From the NCBI RefSeq assembly GCF_020103695.1, contig NZ_JAHXBF010000012.1, positions 124,001 to 188,000 on the forward strand: 64,000 nt of DNA, read 5' to 3'. How positions within the stretch are numbered: the first letter of the stretch is position 1; each line of letters opens with the position of its first letter. The notes under the pieces are model-generated. The model did no database searches. It was not told where the DNA came from and worked only from the letters and a program-made list of their open reading frames with translations. Origin of the DNA: Hyalangium versicolor. Lineage in GTDB: Bacteria > Myxococcota > Myxococcia > Myxococcales > Myxococcaceae. Both the position numbers and the translations under genes were made by a program. This document shows, piece by piece, positions 57,465 through 64,000 of the stretch.

Positions 57465-57781
57465 GGAGCCCCCCACTCTAGCCCCACCCCACCCATGCCG
57501 CTGGATCAGCGGAGCCCCGTAAGCGATCGAAATGACAAAGAAAAACCAGCTCACCCGATCACAATCCCTCTCAATGCATCGCATGCGTGCCATGTGACGG
57601 TGTATCGGATTTCGCGATCATTTCCTCTCTACGCTCGTTGTCTCAGTCGTCAATAAATCGGAGGCCGCGCCCATTTTCAGGGAGGGGGGTCAGGTCTATC
57701 ATTGACAGGGAAAAGAGCGATTTGTTACCAACCGCAACCAGGTTGCGGTTCCAAGCCAGACAACCCTAGACGGAGGGGAGA
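57465..57781. other. AT-richer intergenic region upstream of the HU gene
   Basis: This stretch of 317 bp holds no gene. It is clearly AT-richer than its surroundings (CAATAAATC, AATGACAAAGAAAAA). It contains a perfect TTGACA at 57702-57707 with only a poor -10 after it, and a 21-bp palindrome near the HU gene (57730-57750). It carries the control region of HU and the divergent start of the beta-helix gene. Confidence 0.7.
57730..57750. promoter_or_regulatory. 21-bp palindrome (10-bp arms) upstream of HU
   Basis: AACCGCAACC and GGTTGCGGTT are perfect reverse complements around a central A. The right end lies 31 nt before the HU ATG. It may overlap the -10/+1 area, so it could be an operator, or a hairpin in the 5' leader. 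Confidence 0.6.
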
Positions 57782-58051
57782 ATGACCAAGGCAGAGCTCG
57801 TGGAGGTGGTGGCCGCGCAGTCCAAGCTGACGAAGAAGTCGGCGGCGGAGATCATCGACATCGTCTTCGGCAACATCGGCAAGGCGGTGAAGAAGGACTC
57901 GCGCTTCAGCTACCCCGGGTTCGGGACCTGGTCGGTTCGCTCCCGCAAGGCGCGGAAGATCCGCAACCCGCAAACCAACGAGATGATGAAGCTGAAGGCC
58001 TCGAAGACCATCGGCTTCCGTCCCGCCAAGGAGCTGAAGAACTCGCTGTAG
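57782..58051 (+). CDS. HU-type DNA-binding protein
   Basis: Histone-like nucleoid protein of 89 residues. MTKAELVEVVAAQSKLTKKSAAE opens the helical dimer part, and GFGTWSVRSRKARKIRNPQTNE carries the beta-arm with the conserved RNP near the tip. GGAGGGGAG precedes the ATG. An IHF subunit is less likely because of the GFGTW and RNPQT forms. Confidence 0.95.
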   Translation: MTKAELVEVVAAQSKLTKKSAAEIIDIVFGNIGKAVKKDSRFSYPGFGTWSVRSRKARKIRNPQTNEMMKLKASKTIGFRPAKELKNSL

Positions 58052-58107
58052 TCCCGGTGCCAGCCTCCTGAGCGCCCGCCTCGGCTGGCGCGCTCGGCGG
58101 CATCACC

Positions 58108-59139
58108 TCAGGGGCGTCGTCCTACTGGGCGGCGCCCCTGTCGCTTTTCAGAGGGCGGCGCGGCTTCGAGCGACACGGTGCCAATCTCCACCGCGTCTCC
58201 ACGGTCCAGCTCGTCCAGCGGATCCCTCGCCCGGCCGTCCTTCCACACCTCGAAGTGCAGGTGCACGCCGGTGGCCATGCCGGTGTCCCCGGCCAGCCCC
58301 ACCAAGTCCCCTCGCTCGAGGATCTGCCCCGGCTCCACCATCACCCGCGCCAGGTGGCTGTAGCGCGTGGTGATGCGCGCGGCGTGCTGGATCTCCACCT
58401 GGTAGCCATAGCCACCGTTCCATCCGGCGTTGAGCACCACGCCCGGCGCCGCGGCCACCACCGCCTGGCCACGCCTCGCCGCGAGGTCCACCCCCAGGTG
58501 CTCCTTCATCTCTCCCAGGATGGGGTGCGCCCGCTCTCCGAAGCCGCTCGTCACGGAGACAGGAGAGATGGGCCAGGTGAAGCGCGGCGGCGCATCCACC
58601 GTCTTCACCATCAGGCGACGCACGTCCGCCATGCGCGCCACCAGCTCGCTCACCCGCGTCATCACCGACTCGGCGAGCTCTTCGGGGATGTCACCGTAGG
58701 AGCGCGCGTCCTCCTCGAGTTCCGCCTCCAGCGTCACCCGGGCACGGACGATGTCCATGGCGGAGGTCTTCTCCGCCGGGCGGAGCAGGAAGGTGTCCAG
58801 GGCGCCCGTCACCTGGACCCAGTTCTCCTCCTGCTCCCCGGGCATGGGGCTGCCCCGCTTCACCTGCCGGCGGTACTCCCGGGCCTTGTTCACGAACGCG
58901 GCGAGCGCCGCTTGGAGCTCCGGCGAGGTGCTCGCCGTGGGCAGGTCCTTTCCAGGCGCCTTCAAGTCCCGTGTCCGGTTGCGCACCCGGGCCCTGGGTG
59001 CCTGCACCTGCATGGGAGCCGCCTCTGGCTCCTCCGGAGCCGGGCCGAACGCCTCATCGAAGCTGATCTTGTCGTCCGCGCGCGAGGTGACGCACGCGGA
59101 CAGCAGCGCGATCAGAGAGAGGGCAATCAGGCGAGACAA
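58108..59139 (-). CDS. M23 peptidase lipoprotein (LytM-type)
   Basis: Peptidoglycan endopeptidase of 343 residues. The signal ends LLSAC16, so it is lipid-anchored. A charged helical region (about 70-190) precedes the M23 domain (about 200-320). The zinc site H-x3-D (HLGVDLAA) and HLHFEVW are present, so it looks active rather than an EnvC/NlpD-type pseudoenzyme. It probably remodels the cell wall. A GC-rich hairpin lies at its 3' end, tail to tail with HU. Confidence 0.9.
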   Translation of the reverse strand: MSRLIALSLIALLSACVTSRADDKISFDEAFGPAPEEPEAAPMQVQAPRARVRNRTRDLKAPGKDLPTASTSPELQAALAAFVNKAREYRRQVKRGSPMPGEQEENWVQVTGALDTFLLRPAEKTSAMDIVRARVTLEAELEEDARSYGDIPEELAESVMTRVSELVARMADVRRLMVKTVDAPPRFTWPISPVSVTSGFGERAHPILGEMKEHLGVDLAARRGQAVVAAAPGVVLNAGWNGGYGYQVEIQHAARITTRYSHLARVMVEPGQILERGDLVGLAGDTGMATGVHLHFEVWKDGRARDPLDELDRGDAVEIGTVSLEAAPPSEKRQGRRPVGRRP

Positions 59140-59171
59140 GGCTCCTGGAGCCTACCACGCCCTCTCCAGGA

Positions 59172-60197
59172 TCAAGATTCGAGGGCCTTGCGGATCCGGG
59201 TGAGCGCCTCGTCGATGTCGGAGGCCGACACATCCAGGTGGCACACCAGGCGCGCGGTGTGCGTGCCCGTGGCATTCAGGAGGACCCCCAGGGTCGCCAG
59301 CCGCGACACCATTTCACTGGCCGGACGCGTGAACTCGACCAGCAGGATGTTGGTCTCCACCCGAGCGGGCTCCACCTTCACGCCCTGCAGCTCCGCCAGC
59401 CCCGCCGCCAGCCGGCGCGCGTTGGCGTGGTCCTCGGCCAGCCGGTCCACGTGGTGCTCCAGCGCGTGGAGCGCCGCGGCGGCAAGGATGCCTGCCTGCC
59501 GCATGCCGCCTCCCAGGCGCTTGCGGAGCCGCTGCGCCTCGCGGATGAGCGCCGCCGAGCCCGCCAGCGCCGAGCCCACCGGTGCGCCCAGCCCCTTGGA
59601 GAAGCAGACCGAGGTGGTGTCCGTCAGCTTCGCCCAGGCCGAAGCCGGGGTGCCCGTGGCCATCTGGGCGTTGAAGAGGCGCGCCCCATCCAGGTGCACC
59701 GCGAGCCCCGCCTTGCGAGCCGCCTCCACCACCGACTGGAAGCGCTCCAGCGGCCACACCGTGCCACCTCCCCGGTTGTGGGTGTTCTCCAGCGACAGCA
59801 GCTTCGAGCGCGGCGCGTGGATGTTCTCCCCTCGCACCGCCTCCGCCACCTGCGCCGCCGTCAGCAGCCCGCGCTCCCCAGGCAGCCCCTGCGGCTGGAT
59901 GCCCCAGAGCGCCGACAGCGCGCCGCCCTCGTACTGGACGATGTGGCTGCCTACCTCGGTGATCACCTCGTCGGACGGGCGGCAGTGCAGGCCCATGGCA
60001 ATCTGGTTGGCCTGCGTGCCAGAGGGCACGAAGATGGCCGCCTCCAGCCCCAGGCGCTCGGCGACCCGCTCCTGGAGCCGGTTCACCATGGGGTCCTCTC
60101 CATAGACGTCGTCCCCCACCTCTGCGTCCGCCATGGCGCGGCGCATGGCGGGAGTGGGCTTCGTCACGGTGTCCGAGCGGAAGTCGATGGGCTTCAT
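59172..60197 (-). CDS. ltaE: Low-specificity L-threonine aldolase
   Basis: PLP enzyme of 341 residues that cleaves threonine to glycine and acetaldehyde. FRSDTVTKPTPAMRRAM opens the fold. HLDGARLFNA holds the PLP Asp, and SVCFSKGLGAPVGS holds the Schiff-base Lys. All are present. It starts close to, and divergent from, nth. Confidence 0.95.
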   Translation of the reverse strand: MKPIDFRSDTVTKPTPAMRRAMADAEVGDDVYGEDPMVNRLQERVAERLGLEAAIFVPSGTQANQIAMGLHCRPSDEVITEVGSHIVQYEGGALSALWGIQPQGLPGERGLLTAAQVAEAVRGENIHAPRSKLLSLENTHNRGGGTVWPLERFQSVVEAARKAGLAVHLDGARLFNAQMATGTPASAWAKLTDTTSVCFSKGLGAPVGSALAGSAALIREAQRLRKRLGGGMRQAGILAAAALHALEHHVDRLAEDHANARRLAAGLAELQGVKVEPARVETNILLVEFTRPASEMVSRLATLGVLLNATGTHTARLVCHLDVSASDIDEALTRIRKALES

Positions 60198-60220
60198 GAG
60201 TTTTCCTACCTACCTGGTGG

Positions 60221-60961
60221 GTGGGTTCCCTCTTCTGTGACGAGGGCGGTTATGTCATACAACGAAGCGTGGGACGCGAGACTCTCGAGGCGAAGCGAAG
60301 GCGGGCAAGCACGGTGCTGGATCGGCTGGAAGCCGAGATGCCGGAGGTGCGCATCGAGCTCGACTATCGCACGCCGCTGGAGCTGCTGGTGGCCGTCATC
60401 CTCTCCGCCCAGTGCACCGACAAGCGGGTGAACATGGTGACTCCCGCCCTCTTCGAGCGCTTCCCGGATGCCCAGGCCTTCGCCTCGGTGAAGCCCGAGT
60501 TGGTGGAGCCCTTCATCCAGACGTGCGGCCTGCACCGCGCCAAGGCGAAGAACATCGTCGCGGCGGCCCAGGCGCTGGTGGCTCAGCATGGTGGACAGGT
60601 GCCCTCCTCCCGCGAGGCGCTGGAGCAGTTGCCAGGTGTAGGGAGAAAGACGGCGGGGGTGGTGTGCATCCACCTGGGAGGGGATTCGGCCTTCCCCGTG
60701 GACACCCACGTGAAGCGGCTGGCGGGCCGGCTCGACTTCTCCCGGCAACAGCACCCCGACAAGATCGAGAAGGACCTTCAGGCCGTGGTGCCGCAGGAGC
60801 GGTGGATGAAGGGCCACCAGCTCCTGGTGTGGCATGGGCGAAGGACGTGCTTTGCCCGCTCGCCCGAGTGCGCACGCTGCGTGGTGGCGGACCTGTGCCC
60901 CAAGCGCAGAGTGCGCGTGAAGCCGACTACGCCGACGGACGCTCCTCGCGCTCGGACTTGA
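60221..60961 (+). CDS. nth: Endonuclease III (DNA glycosylase/AP lyase)
   Basis: Base-excision enzyme that removes oxidised pyrimidines. Up to 246 residues. The helix-hairpin-helix LPGVGRKTAGVV has the catalytic Lys, and the catalytic Asp is in FPVDTHVKR. The iron-sulphur loop C-x6-C-x2-C-x5-C (CFARSPECARCVVADLC) is complete. The start is uncertain: GTG at 60221 is the longest, and a GTG at 60269 (then GRETLEAKRRRAS) may be real. The last 35 bp overlap the end of def. Confidence 0.95.
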   Translation: MGSLFCDEGGYVIQRSVGRETLEAKRRRASTVLDRLEAEMPEVRIELDYRTPLELLVAVILSAQCTDKRVNMVTPALFERFPDAQAFASVKPELVEPFIQTCGLHRAKAKNIVAAAQALVAQHGGQVPSSREALEQLPGVGRKTAGVVCIHLGGDSAFPVDTHVKRLAGRLDFSRQQHPDKIEKDLQAVVPQERWMKGHQLLVWHGRRTCFARSPECARCVVADLCPKRRVRVKPTTPTDAPRART

Positions 60962-61448
60962 GGCGCTTCATCCGCTTGCGGATGAGCTCACGCTTGAGCG
61001 TGGACACGTGGTCCACGAACACCGTGCCGTTCAAGTGGTCCGTCTCGTGCTGCACCGCGATGGCCAGCAGCCCGTCGCACTTCAGCGTCTGCTCCTGGCC
61101 CTCCGGGTCGAGGAACTTCACGGTGACCACGGCCGCGCGGTCCACGTCCTCGGCCTCGCCGGGGATGGAGAGGCAACCCTCCGTGTAGGTGGTCTCGCCC
61201 TCCATGGCGATGAGCTCCGGGTTGATCATCGCGATGGGCTTGGACTCCGGCTGCCGGGGCGTGGTGTCCAGGACGATGATGCGCTGCAGGATTCCAATCT
61301 GCGGCGCCGCGAGGCCTACGCCGTCCGCGGCATACATCGTCTCGAACATGTCCTTCACCAAGGTGCGGACGGCGTCGTCCACCTTGGTCACGGGCTTCGC
61401 CTTCTGCTTCAGGATGGGATCAGGCCAGATGAGGATCTCGCGAACCAT
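60927..61448 (-). CDS. def: Peptide deformylase
   Basis: Removes the formyl group from nascent proteins. The protein is 173 residues. Motif 1 is GVGLAAPQIG (43-52), motif 2 EGCLSIPG with C92, and motif 3 HETDHLNG with H134, E135 and H138. The metal ligands are complete. The ATG at 61448 with AGAGGAA upstream is the family start. It overlaps the nth 3' end by 35 bp and precedes no obvious fmt. Confidence 0.96.
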   Translation of the reverse strand: MVREILIWPDPILKQKAKPVTKVDDAVRTLVKDMFETMYAADGVGLAAPQIGILQRIIVLDTTPRQPESKPIAMINPELIAMEGETTYTEGCLSIPGEAEDVDRAAVVTVKFLDPEGQEQTLKCDGLLAIAVQHETDHLNGTVFVDHVSTLKRELIRKRMKRLKSEREERPSA

Positions 61449-61504
61449 AGGGGTTCCTCTTAACCCTCCTGGGGCGAGCGGGCAACCCAGGCAAGCGCCC
61501 GGCG

Positions 61505-61966
61505 TCACCCGTTCCGCAGCCCACCGTCCGGGGCGACGAGCCACCCCCGAAAGCGGGTGTCCGGTACCTGACCGCGCACCCGCTGGAGCACCCGCTTGAA
61601 GCGCGCATAGAAGCGGAAGAAGCGCTCCACCCCCACCCGCTCCCGCTCTCCCAGCGGCCGGTGGCTGCAGATGACCTTGGGGTCCCCTCGCCCCGCGTCG
61701 ATGAAGTCCACCACGCCCACGACGGGGACGTGCAGGCGCTCGCCCTGGCGCAAGCGCGGACCGAGCACCAGCGCATCCAGTGGATCTCCGTCATCGGACG
61801 CGAAGCCGGGGATGCAGCCGTAGTTGTAGGGGTTTGGCACCGGCGAGATGAAGTCGATGCTCCCGTCCGCCCTCCGCTTCACCAGGGACCAGCGCGGGCA
61901 CTCGATGAGGACCTCGGGCTCTCGGGGCAGCCCGGGCAGCGGAGAAGTCTCGGGTCCAGCGGCCAT
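61505..61966 (-). CDS. Inorganic pyrophosphatase family protein
   Basis: Family I pyrophosphatase-like protein of 153 residues. The signature is intact: DFISPVPNPYNYGCIPG, then SDDGDPLDALVLG with the three metal Asp, and PVVGVVDFIDAGRGDPK. The C-terminal GERERVGVERFFRFYARFK is also family-like. It is shorter than the E. coli enzyme but has the core. It may be a housekeeping or an additional copy. It starts 8 nt after the stop of the following coiled-coil gene. Confidence 0.87.
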   Translation of the reverse strand: MAAGPETSPLPGLPREPEVLIECPRWSLVKRRADGSIDFISPVPNPYNYGCIPGFASDDGDPLDALVLGPRLRQGERLHVPVVGVVDFIDAGRGDPKVICSHRPLGERERVGVERFFRFYARFKRVLQRVRGQVPDTRFRGWLVAPDGGLRNG

Positions 61967-61974
61967 CTCTCGCC

Positions 61975-64000
61975 TCAGTCCAGCAGGTTGCGGGCGTACT
62001 CCGCGCGGAGCTTGTCGTCGGCAAGAGCGCGCGCCGCCTCGGCCAGCACGTCGCGGATCTGCTGAGCGCGGTACTGGAGCGAGGCGTCCGGGTGGCCCGC
62101 GAACCTCAACGGGTGGAACTCCGTGGAGAGCCGCTCGAAGGCGCGCTTCACTTCCTCTCCTCCCGCCGTGCGGGCCAGGCCCAGCACCGTGAAGTAGTCC
62201 GCTTCCTGGATCTCCTCGAACTTGGCCTCGAGTCGACGGACGTCCAGCTCGGGCGGCAGCTCGCCGGCCGGTTCGGTCGAGGGACGCAGCGAGACCAGGC
62301 CCAGCGCCCTCGCCACCGCGAACGTCTTGAGCACCGTCTCCTGGGGCAGCCCTGCTCCCAGCAGCAGCTCCTCCAACGTCCGCTCTCCGTCCACCTTCGC
62401 CAGCAACTGGAGTTCTCGCGATGGGAGCCCGAAGCCCTCCGGCTGGAGCCCCGCATCCCCCCGTGAAACCACGGCCCGCAGTCCGCCGACCTCCGTCACG
62501 AAGGACTCCACGGAGATCGAGTTGCGCAGCGCCTCGGCCAGCAGGTGCAATGGTGGACGCGTGGCCGCCGCGAGCGCCACCTCGTGTGGAGGCGCCTCAT
62601 CCGTCACCCGGTAGAGGGTAGACGCCTCGGAGAAGGCATCCAGGAAGACCTGCTCCGTGTAGCGCTGCACCAGCGGCACGGCCTCGGCTTCGCGCACGTA
62701 GCCCCGGCCTCGCAGCGCTTCGAGCAGTGCGCCCGTGGAGGTGGAGCGCACCAGGCGCAGCTCGTTCTCCTGGCGCGCGTTGATGAGCCCATCGCGGCGC
62801 GCTCGATCCACCAGCGTCTCTCCCGGCGCCGACGAGAGCGCGCCCACGAGGCTGCCCCTCCTCAACCAGAGCACTCGCAGAGCGTCGGTCGCCTTGAGCT
62901 CCAGGCGCACATTGGCGTTCCCCTCGCAGAGCCGCAGGAGCAGGTGCGCCAGTCCTTCCTGCGTCACGCTGCCGCCTCGCGGCACGATGACCCGATGCTG
63001 CCCCGCCGCTTCGATCTGCAGGACGGCGGACTGCATGCGCGCGGCCAGCTCCTCGGCCTCCGCCTTCGCCTTAGCGACGGCCTCCACCTCGCGGCGTCCA
63101 GCCTCCTCGGTCTCCCGGCGCGTGCGCTCGGCGGCGGCCAGACGCTCCGCAGCCTCGGCCTCGGCTCGCGTCTTTTCCGCGTTCAGTTGCTCCAGCTCCT
63201 GGGAGAGCCGCTCACGCTCCTGGCGCACGCTGGCGACTTCAGACTCCAGCCGCGCAAGCTGCTCCTGGAACTGTCTCTGGCGCTCAGCGGCCTCGGCCGC
63301 CGCCTGGCGTGCCGCTTCGTCGAGCTGCCGCGCCTGGGCCTTCCAGTGGGCGAGTTCCTCGGACGCGCGGGTGGCCTCGGTCTCCGCTTCGGCCTGAAGC
63401 CGCTCGAGTTCCTCTCGCAACTGCTCCTCGGCCGAGGCACGCGTCTGGAGTTCGGACTGGAGCCGGGCCTCCGCCGCGAGGCGCTTCTCCCGCTCCTGCC
63501 TGGCACGCGCGTCGAGGTCCGCCCGAGCCTTCAACGCGGCCTCGAGGCGCGTCCGCAGCTCCTCGTTCGCCTGGGCCTCGGCGCTCGCTCTCTCCTCTGT
63601 GAGCGATTGAGCGTGCACCAGAGCCTGAAGCTGCTGCTCGACCTCCGCATGCTTGCGCGCGGCGGCCTCTGCACGGGTTTCCGCGACGACCCGGGCCTGC
63701 TGCTCTTCCTTCGCACGGGCTTGCGCGGCAGCGCGCGCCTGCTCCTGCTCCTGCGTACGGGCCTCCGCGGCAGTGCGCGCCTGGAGCTCCTGCTCGGCAC
63801 GGGTCTCCGCGGCCGTCCGCGCCCGACCCTCTTCCACCGCACGCGCCTCCGCCGCTGCGCGCGCCCGGCGCTCTTCCTGGATCCGGGTCTGCGCCTCGCT
63901 TCCGGCCTGCTGCCCCTCTTCCGCCCGCGCATCCGCCACGGCTCGGGCCTGGCGCTCCTGCTCAAGGAGAGCCTCCGCCGCGGCTCGGGCCTGACGCTCC
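61975..64000 (-). CDS. Coiled-coil protein with DUF4388-like and J-like C-terminal parts (5' end outside window)
   Basis: The frame is open to the right edge, so the N-terminus is missing; at least 674 residues are seen. The first 370 or so form a long Ala/Arg/Glu heptad coiled coil built from AEARAxEExxAR-type units. Next comes a DUF4388/PATAN-like region (GSVTQEGLAHLLLRLCEGNANV; LWLRRGSLVGALSSAPGETL), known from myxobacterial regulators. The end (about the last 75 residues) resembles a J domain (DYFTVLGLARTAGGEEVKRAFERL) in which HPD is changed to HPL. It lies 8 nt upstream of the pyrophosphatase gene. A role in motility or polarity scaffolding is inference. Confidence 0.82.
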   Translation of the reverse strand, partial: ERQARAAAEALLEQERQARAVADARAEEGQQAGSEAQTRIQEERRARAAAEARAVEEGRARTAAETRAEQELQARTAAEARTQEQEQARAAAQARAKEEQQARVVAETRAEAAARKHAEVEQQLQALVHAQSLTEERASAEAQANEELRTRLEAALKARADLDARARQEREKRLAAEARLQSELQTRASAEEQLREELERLQAEAETEATRASEELAHWKAQARQLDEAARQAAAEAAERQRQFQEQLARLESEVASVRQERERLSQELEQLNAEKTRAEAEAAERLAAAERTRRETEEAGRREVEAVAKAKAEAEELAARMQSAVLQIEAAGQHRVIVPRGGSVTQEGLAHLLLRLCEGNANVRLELKATDALRVLWLRRGSLVGALSSAPGETLVDRARRDGLINARQENELRLVRSTSTGALLEALRGRGYVREAEAVPLVQRYTEQVFLDAFSEASTLYRVTDEAPPHEVALAAATRPPLHLLAEALRNSISVESFVTEVGGLRAVVSRGDAGLQPEGFGLPSRELQLLAKVDGERTLEELLLGAGLPQETVLKTFAVARALGLVSLRPSTEPAGELPPELDVRRLEAKFEEIQEADYFTVLGLARTAGGEEVKRAFERLSTEFHPLRFAGHPDASLQYRAQQIRDVLAEAARALADDKLRAEYARNLLD

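Noticed and set aside
58110..58139. Hairpin AGGGGCG/CGCCCCT as the HU terminator
   Set aside because: It lies inside the last codons of the M23 gene and lacks a T tract, so it was not listed as a feature.

Overview
The window is high-GC chromosomal DNA from a myxobacterium, most likely of the Cystobacter/Archangium/Stigmatella/Hyalangium side of the Myxococcota. The evidence is a CRISPR-Cas set of the MYXAN (Myxococcus DevTRS-like) kind, a DUF2378 (Myxococcales TIGR02265) protein, a Ser/Thr kinase fused to PilZ, a long coiled-coil protein ending in J-like sequence, Oar-like TonB receptor genes, many lipoproteins, and strong third-position G/C use. No rRNA, tRNA, insertion sequence or CRISPR array was seen.

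Region 1 (1-7407) is a type I CRISPR-Cas locus that runs off the left edge. A cas4-cas1 fusion (minus, truncated by the edge) is divergent from cas3-cas8(devT-like)-cas7(devR-like)-cas5(devS-like). A convergent cas6 of the Cmx6 kind closes the locus. These genes look less GC-rich than the rest, which suggests a mobile module. cas2 and the array, if present, should lie to the left.

Region 2 (7481-12665) is a housekeeping run on the minus strand: rplU-rpmA-obg-trmH-lolA-lipoprotein, with a candidate promoter upstream of rplU. cas6 sits directly downstream of this run on the same strand.

Region 3 (12802-21032) is accessory: a small cysteine-rich lipoprotein, a kinase-PilZ-TPR protein, a 2OG-Fe(II) oxygenase, and a divergent pair of probably surface-attached hydrolases (a subtilisin with Ig-like repeats and a GH46 chitosanase) that suits a predator.

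Region 4 (21050-26684) is a minus-strand run carrying gatCAB (indirect tRNA amidation) and two zinc-ribbon proteins. Region 5 (26860-36471) holds ftsK with an unusual acidic insert, an RlmL-like methyltransferase, plsY, small conserved genes, a possible PD-(D/E)XK protein and a radical SAM protein.

Region 6 (36578-43332) is a TonB uptake module: lipoprotein plus Oar-like receptor on the minus strand, and tonB-exbB-exbD-exbD on the plus strand, with good promoter candidates for both directions. Region 7 (43381-64000) is mostly housekeeping: comM, ndh, plsC, recA, cinA, pssA, HU, an M23 peptidase, ltaE, nth, def and a pyrophosphatase. It also holds a WXXGXW protein, a beta-helix lipoprotein and a large coiled-coil protein cut by the right edge.

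Starts were chosen by ribosome-binding site and family alignment from memory, so those marked uncertain may shift. No database search was run; all family names rest on motif recognition.
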